Below are positions 22,830-31,119 of a DNA stretch of 42,571 nt, piece after piece; the stretch's first letter is position 1; the number at the start of each line of letters is the position of its first letter. Source of the DNA: Scatosoma sp045576335 (lineage in GTDB: Bacteria; Bacillota; Clostridia; Christensenellales; Borkfalkiaceae); assembly GCA_045576335.1 (NCBI GenBank), contig JAZNGH010000005.1:1-42571 (forward strand). The letters run 5' to 3'. The position numbers and the translations under genes were made by a program. The notes below the pieces were generated by a model. That model saw only the letters and a list, made by a program, of their open reading frames with translations. It was not told the origin of the DNA and did not search any database.

Positions 22830-24509
22830 TTACGCTTTTCGGGACAAACAAACAACGACTTCGACACTCGATTGGGTTTCCCAAAAAATTTTCCTCACTT
22901 CTTTACCGCCTTTATACAAAGGGAAATTAAACTCTATTGATTTTAATGGCATCACACAATCGCTTTGATCATTAGGATTTATTTGTATTTCCTTAATCAA
23001 ATACGTGATTAGAGTTTTTTGTTCCTTGTCATCCATTATATCATATATTTCTTCAAATGTCCTTAAAATTTCATAGATATTTTCCAAAGAAATTGATTCC
23101 ATTTCAATTCCTTGCTTACGAAGTTTCGCATCTTCAATCAATTCTTCCAAGTCCACCATCGTTTCATACAAGCTATCAAGCCTTAACGACATATCGTGTA
23201 ATTTTCTTTCTCTAAACTTTGCATCAATCGGCATACAGTCCATTTCGTTTTCCAAACGCACCTTATTCAAATCTATTTCTTTGAGTTTTAATTCGTATTT
23301 TTTAATTTCTTCGTCAATCTTACTTGTATCGACTTTTACACCGATTTTATCTTGTATCGCTTGTGCAAATTGTTCATCACGCACTAAATCTTTGATTGCC
23401 TCAACCACATAAGGTTCTATATCCGTCTTTCTTAATTTTGCTCGGTAATCACAAAGATGTCCGCGATCCGCTTTACTGTTTCCACAATAATAGTAGTAAA
23501 CGTCGTGATACGAACCATCCTTATTTTTCCAAGTCGTCCTGTTGCAATACATCAAACCGCCACACTTTGGACAACGGATTACCCCCGTAAGTAAATGCAC
23601 CCTATCCCTACCGATTCTCGAAACGGGTTTAATACCCGTTTTCTTTCTTTTCTCTTGAGCTTTCTGCCACATTTCTTCGTCTATTATAGCTTCGTGTTTC
23701 CCATCACACAATATGTAATCATCCGCAAAAACTGTACGATATTCATTCCGCGTGCCTTTTACTTTCTCTCGCGTTCTCCGCCCAAACGCTATTTTTCCAC
23801 AATATACGGGATTATCTAAAATAATTTTTACGAAATGAGCGCTCCACCATAATGTTTGCGTTGATTTTCTCGGATTCTTATCTACTCCTTGCAAATTCAA
23901 ATATTTTGCTATACCTGAATAACCAATATTTTCATATAAAAACTTATGATAAATCGCTTTTATTATCTCCGATTCTTTCTCATCTATTATCAACTTATTG
24001 TCCTTTAAGGAATACCCATACGGCGCAGGACCTCCGTTCCAACCACCTTGTCTTGCTTTTTCCTTTCGTCCGTTCATCGTTTGTTCAAGGATATTTTCTC
24101 TTTCAATTTCCGCAACCGCAGACAATACGGAAATTAAAAGTTTACCACTTGTCTGCGACGAGTCAATCCCTTCTTCTACGCAAATCAATTCCACCCCATA
24201 AGACTGTATTAAAGCCAATGAGTTCAAAATGTCTGCCGCATTTCTACCAAAACGGGACAATTTATAAACTAAAACGTAATCGACCTCTAATCCATTCTCA
24301 ATATCCGCAAGTATTCTCTTAAAATCAGGTCTTCCCTCAATAGACTTGCCCGATTTCCCAGCATCTTCATATTCTCCGACGCATATCATTTCTTCACGTT
24401 CGCCAAAACGAATAATTCGATTATTCTGTCCCTCCAAACTAAACCCGTCCACTTGCATTTCGGTACTTACTCTTTTATAAGAAATATACCGTTTACCTTC
24501 TCTGTTCAT
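22830..24509 (-). CDS. Large serine site-specific recombinase
   Basis: This is a 559-residue large serine recombinase. The N-terminal resolvase domain has catalytic Ser15 in YKRVSTEMQ and the YKLSRFGRN and ERENILEQTMNGR segments. It is followed by the recombinase domain (GGPAPYGYSL, NPVYCGKIAFGRR), a zinc ribbon (RCPKCGGLMYC, with further Cys in YYCGNSKADRGHLC), and a coiled coil at about residues 395-475. Such enzymes integrate and excise phages and conjugative elements. The C-terminus ends with VEVVVCLSRKA, resembling the conserved VETVV-type tail of relatives in Clostridia but stopping soon after it. GGAGG lies seven bases upstream of the ATG. The gene is clearly more AT-rich than DNA to its left. 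Confidence 0.95.
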   Translation of the reverse strand: MNREGKRYISYKRVSTEMQVDGFSLEGQNNRIIRFGEREEMICVGEYEDAGKSGKSIEGRPDFKRILADIENGLEVDYVLVYKLSRFGRNAADILNSLALIQSYGVELICVEEGIDSSQTSGKLLISVLSAVAEIERENILEQTMNGRKEKARQGGWNGGPAPYGYSLKDNKLIIDEKESEIIKAIYHKFLYENIGYSGIAKYLNLQGVDKNPRKSTQTLWWSAHFVKIILDNPVYCGKIAFGRRTREKVKGTRNEYRTVFADDYILCDGKHEAIIDEEMWQKAQEKRKKTGIKPVSRIGRDRVHLLTGVIRCPKCGGLMYCNRTTWKNKDGSYHDVYYYYCGNSKADRGHLCDYRAKLRKTDIEPYVVEAIKDLVRDEQFAQAIQDKIGVKVDTSKIDEEIKKYELKLKEIDLNKVRLENEMDCMPIDAKFRERKLHDMSLRLDSLYETMVDLEELIEDAKLRKQGIEMESISLENIYEILRTFEEIYDIMDDKEQKTLITYLIKEIQINPNDQSDCVMPLKSIEFNFPLYKGGKEVRKIFWETQSSVEVVVCLSRKA

Positions 24510-24537
24510 AAATTGTCCTCCGTTTTTTAGTAGTAAT

Positions 24538-24681
24538 TTATTTGTTTAACACTCTATTGCCGTATTTCCTAATAAGCAATGTGAGCGTATCCACGAATCC
24601 GTTAAAACATTCCAATTCCTTTTCTTTTTCTTCCTTAGTTCTCTCATTCCCCTCAATCAAATAAACCTGCAAAGATTTCAT
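24538..24681 (-). CDS. Small hypothetical protein upstream of the recombinase
   Basis: This is a 47-residue charged protein, rich in Glu and Lys at the N-terminus and ending FVDTLTLLIRKYGNRVLNK. No family is recognised. It ends 28 bases before the recombinase start and would be co-transcribed. The ATG at 24679-24681 follows a G-rich stretch that is a poor ribosome binding site; the frame is open to a TTG at 24732 (64 residues), and an AAAGGAG lies between, so the start is uncertain. Such small genes often precede recombinases in mobile elements. Confidence 0.5.
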   Translation of the reverse strand: MKSLQVYLIEGNERTKEEKEKELECFNGFVDTLTLLIRKYGNRVLNK

Positions 24682-25001
24682 TTTCCCCCTATCTTGCTTT
24701 TCTATTTCTTCGTCTCCTTTTTCGATATTCAAATTAAGAAAAATAGAGAGTCCGTTTCGTTCTTTTCAAACAAAACAAACCCTCTATGCTATTCATAGGA
24801 TTATACATTGCAAAATAAGCGCGTAAATATACTGTTCATATAAAATATGTACTATCTGTTCACTATAAAGGACATTTTGCTCCCTTGTAGGCGGCGATAA
24901 ATCCTCGTAGATATGTTCGACAATATGAACTACAAATATTAAGTTGTATTATAATCGTCGCTCTTAATGAGCAACAAAGCGAATCTATTTGTCCATCGCA
25001 T

Positions 25002-25041
25002 AAAAAATATCCCCTCCTCTCGAAAAACGGGAAGCGGGGAT
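25002..25041 (-). terminator. Possible terminator hairpin
   Basis: ATCCCC (25009-25014) and GGGGAT (25036-25041) pair around a partly paired loop; on the minus strand a run of six T (25002-25007) follows. It would end transcripts from the KTR gene before the recombinase promoter region. Confidence 0.45.
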
Positions 25042-25126
25042 TAGGCGTGGCTATACAGTCCCGTCAAACCTCGTTTTTTTTATTTGGCGGAACTCATTTG
25101 TATGTGTTTTACTGCTTTTAATACGT

Positions 25127-25162
25127 AAAAACGCCGTGTCCATTTTAATGTGGGCGCGGCGT
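25127..25162 (-). terminator. Hairpin with short T-run after the KTR gene
   Basis: Eleven-base arms (25131-25141 and 25152-25162) pair with two wobble or mismatched positions; four T follow on the minus strand. It lies about 85 bases beyond the KTR stop codon. Confidence 0.45.
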
Positions 25163-25247
25163 CTTACGTCTGGCTATTCAATTTTTACGGCTTTATTATA
25201 CTATATTTCTGTCGTAAGAATATCTTGTTTTTTGTCGAAAAATAAAA

Positions 25248-25421
25248 TCATTTGTCTTTTTTGACTTCGGTTATAATATATTTCTCAACGTGAATGAGCG
25301 TTTCTTGTTTACACCAAGTACAAAACAAAGGAAAATCTTTCATTATCGTCGTTTCCTTTACTTTTACTCTTGTTTGTTTGCCACACTTCGGGCAGGAAAT
25401 CCATTGTGTTTCTTCTTGCAT
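25248..25421 (-). CDS. Cysteine-rich KTR-domain protein
   Basis: This is a 57-residue protein with two CxxC pairs, Cys10/Cys13 in CPKCGKQTRVKV and Cys34/Cys37 in PLFCTWCKQET, followed by LIHVEKY. This is the pattern of the Cys-rich KTR family (Pfam PF14205), small zinc-ribbon-like proteins of unknown role found on conjugative and integrative elements of Firmicutes. AAGGAT lies just ahead of the ATG. It starts 31 bases after the ribokinase stop codon on the same strand, so it may be read from the catabolic operon. Together with the recombinase it marks a mobile-element segment. Confidence 0.88.
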   Translation of the reverse strand: MQEETQWISCPKCGKQTRVKVKETTIMKDFPLFCTWCKQETLIHVEKYIITEVKKDK

Positions 25422-25452
25422 ATCCTTAAACTATTAAAGAACAAACATTGAT

Positions 25453-26370
25453 TTATTTATGCGTTTCAATAAATTCTATCACTTCTTTTCTTGTATGCAA
25501 CGACGGAATTGCCCCATTCTTCGTTACGGTCAACGCCCCCATAGCGTTAGCAAATTTAACGGCTTCTTGTAACGTTTTTCCTTCCGTTAAAGCAACGGCA
25601 AATGCGCCGTTAAAGCTATCTCCCGCCGCTACGGTATCCACCGCTTTAACTTTGTAGCCACTTACAATTTCAATATTCTCATTTGTGGTAATCAATGCGC
25701 CACGGCTACCAAGCGTTGCGATAATCGTTTTTGTACCATACGACAAAAGTTCTTTCGCCGCCACGATTACTTCTTCATCGGTTTCCGTGGGTAAACCCGT
25801 TAAAATGGAAAGTTCCGTTTCGTTCGGCGTGATATAATCCACCATTCCAAGAATTTCTTTTTCAAGCTTTACGGCAGGTGCAGGATTAAGCAATACCTTT
25901 ACCCCATACCCGTGTGCGCGACGAATAATTTCTTTCGTTACGTCCAAGCGAAGTTCAAGCTGTAAAATGACAAGCTCCGTATTCTTAATAACGCGATCCA
26001 CTTTATCAAGTTCATCAAACCCAAACCCAAAATTTGCAGACGGAATTACGCAAATACGGTTTTGTCCATCCGCGTTAATTTGCACTTGGGCAACCGCTGT
26101 CGGTTTATCACACGAAAACACGTTCTCCGCTTTAATCCCATCTTCTTTCATAATCTTACGGAATACGTCGCCGTTGCCGTCTTTGCCAAGCATACCAATC
26201 ATTTCCACGTCGCCGCCAAGACGAGCTATGGAAACACATTGATTGATACCTTTCCCGCCGGGGAATAATTCCAAAGACTCCCCTAAAATCGTTTCCCCTG
26301 CTTGCGGAAACTTCACCATTTTCGCTACGTTATCCATAACGAACGAGCCGATTACCGTTATCTTCGACAT
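25453..26370 (-). CDS. rbsK: PfkB-family carbohydrate kinase (ribokinase-like)
   Basis: This is a 305-residue PfkB-family sugar kinase close to ribokinase. The substrate-side motif PGGKGINQ (about residue 37), the NPAPA segment, PNETELSILTG and the catalytic DTVAAGDSFNGAFA near residue 245 are all present. It phosphorylates a sugar with ATP; ribose is the classic substrate, but in this locus with a FucU/RbsD mutarotase and a SIS isomerase another sugar could be used. It is the last enzyme gene of the catabolic array, one base after the SIS gene stop. Confidence 0.9.
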   Translation of the reverse strand: MSKITVIGSFVMDNVAKMVKFPQAGETILGESLELFPGGKGINQCVSIARLGGDVEMIGMLGKDGNGDVFRKIMKEDGIKAENVFSCDKPTAVAQVQINADGQNRICVIPSANFGFGFDELDKVDRVIKNTELVILQLELRLDVTKEIIRRAHGYGVKVLLNPAPAVKLEKEILGMVDYITPNETELSILTGLPTETDEEVIVAAKELLSYGTKTIIATLGSRGALITTNENIEIVSGYKVKAVDTVAAGDSFNGAFAVALTEGKTLQEAVKFANAMGALTVTKNGAIPSLHTRKEVIEFIETHK

Positions 26371-26371
26371 C

Positions 26372-26953
26372 TTATTTTTGCTCCTTTTTCAACATTGCGC
26401 CAAGTGCGCCGTTCGGATGGAATTTATAGAAATCTTCTCTTCCAAAATTCTTTCTTGCCGAAAGCTCACAAGCAATCGCATCCCCTAAAACAAGCGTAAG
26501 CGTACTCGATACAGTAGGAGCAAGGTTAAGAGCATCTGCCTCTGCAAGTTTTGGATAAGAAAGCAAATAATCACAACCTTGTGCAAGCTTGCTATCCTTG
26601 CCCGAAGTGAACGCAACCGTCGTTACGCCGTTTCTTTTGAGTGGTTCAATGTTTTGCACAACTTCTTGCGTGTTTCCGCTATTGGAAATTAAAATCGCGA
26701 TATCTTTCGGCTCGATCATGCCCAAATCGCCGTGCATTGCTTCCGTACTATGTACGAAAAATGAAGGAAGTCCCAAAGATGCGAACGTTGCGGCGAGCTT
26801 TTTACCGATATGTCCGCTTTTACCTACGCCCATAAACACGAGCTTGCCTTGACAATTTGCAAACAAATCTAAAATCTCGTCGTATTTATTATCCGCTTCT
26901 TCTATCATTTGCGTAATCGCATCACGCTCTTTCATCATCACTTCTTTTAACAT
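26372..26953 (-). CDS. SIS-domain sugar phosphate isomerase (KdsD/GutQ-like, no CBS domains)
   Basis: This is a 193-residue SIS-domain protein. The segments VFMGVGKSGHIGKKLAATFA, STEAMHGDLGM, ISNSGNTQE and the C-terminal FHPNGALG match arabinose-5-phosphate isomerases (KdsD, KpsF, GutQ), which interconvert aldose and ketose phosphates. The CBS pair found in KdsD is missing, so this is the short form. It sits between YhcH and ribokinase genes, which suggests isomerisation of a sugar phosphate in the same route. Confidence 0.9.
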   Translation of the reverse strand: MLKEVMMKERDAITQMIEEADNKYDEILDLFANCQGKLVFMGVGKSGHIGKKLAATFASLGLPSFFVHSTEAMHGDLGMIEPKDIAILISNSGNTQEVVQNIEPLKRNGVTTVAFTSGKDSKLAQGCDYLLSYPKLAEADALNLAPTVSSTLTLVLGDAIACELSARKNFGREDFYKFHPNGALGAMLKKEQK

Positions 26954-26955
26954 AA

Positions 26956-27393
26956 TTAAACTCCTTTCTTTATCTTAAATACGTATTTTTTTACTTTCAT
27001 AGACTCATCAATCGCCACACACGGTTTATGTAAATCGTCTACGTCCAATACTAAAAAGTTACTTCCGTCTAATACATACGCCTTGGCATCGTTTGCTTTG
27101 TAAAAGATAATATCCTTTTGTTTCTCATATTCCGTCGTAGGAGTTCCTTGCTGAATATTCTGCACGAAGATATGCTCTCGACCACTCAACACAATTTGCA
27201 CATCGATATACTCTCTATGCGCTTCAAAATCCTTACCTGCCCCCGTGTCGTATTCGGAAACGGCAACATAGCAATTCTCGTCTATTTCGTATTTCCCGTT
27301 GTTAAGAATTGTTCCGTTCTGCTCGTCCAAGAATTTCTTTACTCTTGTAAGCCTTGGATATTTCGCTAAATTTTCAAGTTTATCGCAAATCAT
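26956..27393 (-). CDS. YhcH/YjgK/YiaL family protein (first copy)
   Basis: This is a 145-residue cupin-like protein of the DUF386 family (YhcH/YjgK/YiaL). Typical parts are the FEAHREYIDVQIVLSGREHI core with potential metal-binding His and Glu residues, and the LDVDDLHKPCVA segment. Family knowledge: E. coli YhcH (NanQ) is an anomerase for sialic acid, and others lie in sugar-acid operons. The start overlaps the FucU/RbsD stop by four bases (ATGA). It is a distant paralogue of the protein at 30,658-31,101. Confidence 0.9.
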   Translation of the reverse strand: MICDKLENLAKYPRLTRVKKFLDEQNGTILNNGKYEIDENCYVAVSEYDTGAGKDFEAHREYIDVQIVLSGREHIFVQNIQQGTPTTEYEKQKDIIFYKANDAKAYVLDGSNFLVLDVDDLHKPCVAIDESMKVKKYVFKIKKGV

Positions 27394-27815
27394 AACGTTC
27401 CTTTCTTCAAGATGATATTCGCATACAACGCCTTTTCGCCCGTTTGCACAACGGCAAAAGCGTTCTTGGCTCTATCGTAAAACGCATAACGCTCTAATTC
27501 TTCTACCTTTACGTTATCCGCTTCGTATTTCTTCATAATTTCTTCATATTCTTTCCAAATAGGCGGATTGGGTACATTCTTTTCGGAAACCGCCATCAAA
27601 AGCGCGTTCTTTTCCGCAACTTTATCCAAGGGAAATAACGCTAAAATCGCTTCAAGCATATCCGTTCCGCTATGTCCGTCTGCACGCACTAACCGTTTTG
27701 CACAGGTTACAGCAGGAAAGTTCGCATCCGCAATTACAATTTCGTCGCCGTGTCCCATTTCACAAAGCATTTTCAAAAGTTCGGGGCTGATAATTGGATT
27801 GATGCCTTTTAACAT
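27390..27815 (-). CDS. RbsD/FucU family sugar mutarotase
   Basis: This is a 141-residue protein of the RbsD/FucU family, which speeds up interconversion of sugar anomers or ring forms. The N-terminal LKGINPIISPELLKMLCEMGHGDEI holds the conserved catalytic-region His, and DANFPA is typical; a Tyr in the C-terminal part (RYAFYDRAKNAFAVVQTGE) also fits. Its length is nearer FucU (fucose mutarotase) than the class with a longer loop. The natural sugar is unknown. It is tightly packed between the aldolase and YhcH genes. Confidence 0.92.
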   Translation of the reverse strand: MLKGINPIISPELLKMLCEMGHGDEIVIADANFPAVTCAKRLVRADGHSGTDMLEAILALFPLDKVAEKNALLMAVSEKNVPNPPIWKEYEEIMKKYEADNVKVEELERYAFYDRAKNAFAVVQTGEKALYANIILKKGTL

Positions 27816-27817
27816 AC

Positions 27818-28765
27818 TTATTCTCCTATACCGATTTCTTTTTTAACAAAATCGCCAAGCGTTTTCATTTGCGCCAAACAACTCTTTTGATATTCCGTAA
27901 TCAAACTGCAATCCACCGCGCGAGAAATCGGCTCAATCTTAATACCTTCGTATGTATTTACGTAATATTTTGCCGTTGCGGGATATGCCAAGCTTTCCGT
28001 AAACGCCGTCATACATACGAACGCTTGCACGAGTTCTGCTTCCTTTTTGTCCGCATTATCAAAAAGCCACTTGTAAATTTCGGGGTGAAAATTCGCCATT
28101 ACGCCACAATATCCGTCCGCGCCTGCACGGAGCGTTTCTAAAAGCGTTTGCGCGTTTGCGTTATAAAGCCCTATATCACAACCTTTTAATACTTCGATTC
28201 TTTCTTTAATCATTTCCGCATCACAGCAGGTATCTTTAATAAATGCAAATCTACCCGTCGCTTTGCACGCATCAAGCATTTTCTTGGTGAGCAAACGCTT
28301 ATAAGGTTTCGGACATTCATATACGCCCAAAGGCATATTTGCAGGAATCTTTTCGATAAGTTTATGTAAATCTTCAATCCACGTTTCATCCGTCGTGTTT
28401 GCAATATCCATACGGTTGGAAATCAAAATAAGCGCGTCTGCTCCAATTCCCGACATAGCGGTGAGTTCTTCCACTTGATTGTCAAACGAATCGGAAATAT
28501 GCCCCGAAACAACGATTTTCATAGGCTTACGGGTTTTATCTTGCTCCGCCAAAGATTTCGCTTTTTCGACAACCGTTTTGCCGATATTTACTCTTTCTTC
28601 AAGCGTTAAAAACAAAATCTCGCTCGATTGACATACAGCAAAAATACCGTCGCAACCCTTTTCCCAGTACCACTCAACAAGTTTCTCTACGCCTTGATAA
28701 TCTACGCTACCGTCCTTTTTATACGGCGTAACCATTGTGGGGAATACTCCCAATTTTTTATTCAT
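27818..28765 (-). CDS. DapA/NanA-family aldolase (second aldolase of the locus)
   Basis: This is a 315-residue class I aldolase of the dihydrodipicolinate synthase/N-acetylneuraminate lyase family. Lys177 in FAFIKDTC is the expected Schiff-base lysine and Tyr149 in GVYECP the expected active-site Tyr. The usual GGTTGE pyruvate-binding loop is changed to CQSSEI near residues 45-50, so the substrate is probably not that of DapA. Members cleave or make 2-keto-3-deoxy sugar acids. It begins the second gene cluster after a 243-base gap with gene remnants. AAGGAG lies nine bases before the ATG. Confidence 0.88.
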   Translation of the reverse strand: MNKKLGVFPTMVTPYKKDGSVDYQGVEKLVEWYWEKGCDGIFAVCQSSEILFLTLEERVNIGKTVVEKAKSLAEQDKTRKPMKIVVSGHISDSFDNQVEELTAMSGIGADALILISNRMDIANTTDETWIEDLHKLIEKIPANMPLGVYECPKPYKRLLTKKMLDACKATGRFAFIKDTCCDAEMIKERIEVLKGCDIGLYNANAQTLLETLRAGADGYCGVMANFHPEIYKWLFDNADKKEAELVQAFVCMTAFTESLAYPATAKYYVNTYEGIKIEPISRAVDCSLITEYQKSCLAQMKTLGDFVKKEIGIGE

Positions 28766-28796
28766 ACTCCATTACTCCTTACTGAAAATTTGACGT

Positions 28797-28899
28797 GTTT
28801 ATTTATTCTTAAAACTAAACTTTACGGAACATCAAATCGGTATCCTTAGTGTACTGTCCTTTGTATACCGAAGTTAAGGATTTTTCATCCTTTTACGGA
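28797..28899 (-). pseudogene. Fused remnants of an RpiB-like gene and a GH3 gene
   Basis: Reading on the minus strand, bases about 28,899-28,823 resemble codons about 30-55 of the RpiB-like genes in this window, including a run identical to them over GATACCGATTTGATGTTCC. Directly afterwards, 28,822-28,797 match the last codons, stop and downstream bases of the GH3 gene near 35,210-35,237 with only about one difference. The order RpiB then GH3 is the order of the intact genes at 38,253-35,214, so this looks like a duplicated copy that lost everything in between. The surrounding 28,766-29,008 carries no gene. Confidence 0.7.
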
Positions 28900-29008
28900 A
28901 CACAAGAACAATGCTTAAAGAGTGGAAATATACGGCGTAAGTTTGCCTTATTTTACTCTCTTTTTTCAACTCTAATACAAACGATAAATTCATAATAGCT
29001 GAGATAAA

Positions 29009-30040
29009 TCAACAATCTTCCAGCTTCCGAAAGAGAAAATCCAATTCAATATCCGATTTATCCGTTTCGTGCATTCCGTCAAAAACAATACAACGCAGAT
29101 TATCCTCATATCCCCATTCTCTATAATAAAGTTTTGCTTTCTCATACTCTTCTATCGTTAAGTTAAAATCAAACAGCTCATCTTTATCACCCATCGCAAC
29201 GATTAAGGAACGCGGTGAAATTAACGCCATTGTTTCTGCCGTTGAAAACTGTTTTTGCGCATTATAATAGCTCCAATCAGCCCAAGAGTGTATAAACGAA
29301 TTATTTACCCAACTACAAGAATAACAAACTTTTACCCGCGGTTCTACCGCCGAAAAATGTATTGCATACATCCCCCCGTAAGATAAGCCTGCCACGCCAA
29401 TTTTGTTGGCATTTATTTCTTCTTTTTCAATAAAGTAATCTAAAACACATTGCAGAAAATACAGTTCCATTGCGGTAATAGAACCTCCAAGTTGACGCAA
29501 TTTTCCGTCTATATGCAATCGCTCATATTTATTTCCGTACGTTTCCGCACCCCAAAGCAAAAATTGCGGAGCAAAAACATTAGCACCTTTATCCGTCATA
29601 CGGCGCACCAAATGATTATAATTCCCCGAATCAAGATGTATACTTGAAACCAATTCCGGAGTCCCCGAACCACCGTGAAAACCAAAAATAAATGGAGCCT
29701 CCACCCTATTTTCGCATTGTTTAAAATACATACCATAAAACTTTAAGGTTCCAAAAAAACAAAATTGCATACGGTAAATATTTACATTTTTGTCCTTTGT
29801 AATAAATGTTTTTTCCGCAACGGGAGTTTCCCTTCCCCGTGTCAAAGGATAGCCTAACAATCGAATAAGTTTACGACGATAAAATTCGGGATTTTTCTTA
29901 TATTTTTTTGGCGAAATAAATTTTGCGCGTTGTTTTTCCTGCTCTTCTTTTTGTTTCCACAAAACCTCATTTATCCCTTGCAAATATTCCGCGCGGTATT
30001 TCGTGTCTTTTTCAATTTCTTCACTATAATATTTAGACAT
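29009..30040 (-). CDS. Alpha/beta hydrolase, probable carbohydrate esterase
   Basis: This is a 343-residue alpha/beta hydrolase without signal peptide. GFHGGSGTPE is the oxyanion loop, GLSYGGMYA the nucleophile elbow with its Ser, AMGDKDELFDF offers the acid and FDGMHETDKSD the His. It resembles acetylxylan-esterase-like and dipeptidyl-peptidase-like hydrolases. Within a glycan degradation array, removal of an ester group from an imported sugar is plausible. It lies 23 bases after the first RpiB-like gene and is the last gene before the remnant-bearing gap. Confidence 0.82.
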   Translation of the reverse strand: MSKYYSEEIEKDTKYRAEYLQGINEVLWKQKEEQEKQRAKFISPKKYKKNPEFYRRKLIRLLGYPLTRGRETPVAEKTFITKDKNVNIYRMQFCFFGTLKFYGMYFKQCENRVEAPFIFGFHGGSGTPELVSSIHLDSGNYNHLVRRMTDKGANVFAPQFLLWGAETYGNKYERLHIDGKLRQLGGSITAMELYFLQCVLDYFIEKEEINANKIGVAGLSYGGMYAIHFSAVEPRVKVCYSCSWVNNSFIHSWADWSYYNAQKQFSTAETMALISPRSLIVAMGDKDELFDFNLTIEEYEKAKLYYREWGYEDNLRCIVFDGMHETDKSDIELDFLFRKLEDC

Positions 30041-30063
30041 AGACTTACCTTTTCTCTTTTTTA

Positions 30064-30642
30064 TTATTCGGGTTTTTTATCAAAATCCAACGTTAAATCG
30101 TAATCCCCAAGCTTGTTGACCTTGAAGCCGTTCTTTTTATATTCTTCGTAGTCGAATGCTTCCAACTCATCAATCGCAAGTTTATGGAATTCGTAGAAAT
30201 TATGCCACCATTCCCAACCGCTACCAAGCTCATTGGAAAGATATGCGTCCGCAATATCGCAAGCCGTTTGCGGAGCAACGTAAAATGCACCCATTGCAAG
30301 CACATTTACGCCATTTCCCGTGATTGCTCTCGTTGCCGCAGGTAAACTTTCTACAACTCCTGCGTGAACGTGCGGACATTTACTTGCCGCAATATGAATA
30401 CCCATACCCGTTCCGCAGAACAACAAAGCTCTTTCATAATTGCCTTCGCTAATCTCCGCGCCAACCCGTAAGCCTACGCGGTGAAACATCAAATCGGTAT
30501 CGTTCGGATCGCTGTCTTTTTTTACACCTAAGTCAAGAATTTTCCATCCTTTTTTCGTAAGGTGTTCTACCACCACTTCTTTCAAAGGATAACCTGCAAA
30601 GTCTGCGCCTACTACCAAATATTTATCTTTAACCGTTTTCAT
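30064..30642 (-). CDS. RpiB/LacA/LacB-family sugar phosphate isomerase (copy 1)
   Basis: This is a 192-residue sugar phosphate isomerase of the RpiB/LacAB family. LVVGADFAGYPLKE, ALLFCGTGMGIHIAASK and TGNGVNVLAMGAF are family motifs, with Cys76 in FCGTGMG as the expected base. The C-terminal extension (about residues 145-192, WEWWHNFYEFHK) makes it longer than ribose-5-phosphate isomerase B, so it may act on another sugar phosphate. It differs from the copy at 37,675-38,253 at only three residues (Tyr18, Asn47 and Pro at about 101) although many bases differ. Confidence 0.92.
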   Translation of the reverse strand: MKTVKDKYLVVGADFAGYPLKEVVVEHLTKKGWKILDLGVKKDSDPNDTDLMFHRVGLRVGAEISEGNYERALLFCGTGMGIHIAASKCPHVHAGVVESLPAATRAITGNGVNVLAMGAFYVAPQTACDIADAYLSNELGSGWEWWHNFYEFHKLAIDELEAFDYEEYKKNGFKVNKLGDYDLTLDFDKKPE

Positions 30643-30657
30643 TGTTTTGTCTCCTTT

Positions 30658-31101
30658 TTAATTTATAATTTTAAAAACCGCTTTTTTAACCTTTACCATT
30701 TCACTCAACGTCACACCCGCTTTATGCGGTTCATCGGGTAAAAATACGCACAACTCGCCTCTCATTTCGATTTCTTTGGGAGTATTCACCGTTCCCAACG
30801 AATAATCTCCGTCCGCTTGGTAAGGTTTCGTTTCTTGTTGATAAGATTCAGCATGCAGGATTTTCTCTTCTCCCGAAATTGCGTAGTGAATATCCACATA
30901 TACTTTATGCGCTTCAAATATTCCGTCGCTTTCTTTTGTATCGTACTCAAAAATATTCACATAATTGCCGTTGCCCAAATCATATCTACCATTAGGCAAC
31001 AGCTTTACATTGTTTTTATTGAAAAAATCTGCTATTTGCGTCTTTACAAGTTCTGATAACAACGGACATTTTTTTAATTCTTCAATGCTCCCAATCCACA
31101 T
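30658..31101 (-). CDS. YhcH/YjgK/YiaL family protein (second copy)
   Basis: This is a 147-residue DUF386-family protein. FEAHKVYVDIHYAISGEEKI is the family core and VFLPDEPHKAGVTL carries the conserved His region. It probably acts as a sugar or sugar-acid anomerase, as E. coli NanQ does for sialic acid. The ATG at 31099-31101 has AAGGAG seven bases upstream and is preferred over an earlier in-frame ATG at 31114-31116, which has no such site. It lies between the transporter and RpiB copy 1. It is clearly related to, but far from identical with, the protein at 26,956-27,393. Confidence 0.9.
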   Translation of the reverse strand: MWIGSIEELKKCPLLSELVKTQIADFFNKNNVKLLPNGRYDLGNGNYVNIFEYDTKESDGIFEAHKVYVDIHYAISGEEKILHAESYQQETKPYQADGDYSLGTVNTPKEIEMRGELCVFLPDEPHKAGVTLSEMVKVKKAVFKIIN

Positions 31102-31119
31102 AAATTTCTCCTTCAAAAA

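Larger units (their letters stand above)
24733..25247. other. Gene-poor stretch between the small gene and the KTR gene
   Basis: No coding region of convincing length is visible in these 515 bases. It holds a possible minus-strand promoter (TTGTTG 24972-24977, 18-base spacer, TATAAT 24948-24953) that would transcribe the small gene and recombinase with a leader of over 200 bases, and two hairpins listed separately. It is AT-rich and resembles the control region of an integrative element. Confidence 0.5.

Noticed and set aside
24852..24875. Seven-codon open frame with GGGAG in the leader of the small gene before the recombinase
   Set aside because: Could be a leader peptide, but it is too short and no attenuator structure is clear.
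28842..28880. Inverted repeat ATCCTTA/TAAGGAT before the second aldolase gene
   Set aside because: It lies within the RpiB remnant, has a long loop and no T-run, so it is not reported as a regulatory hairpin.
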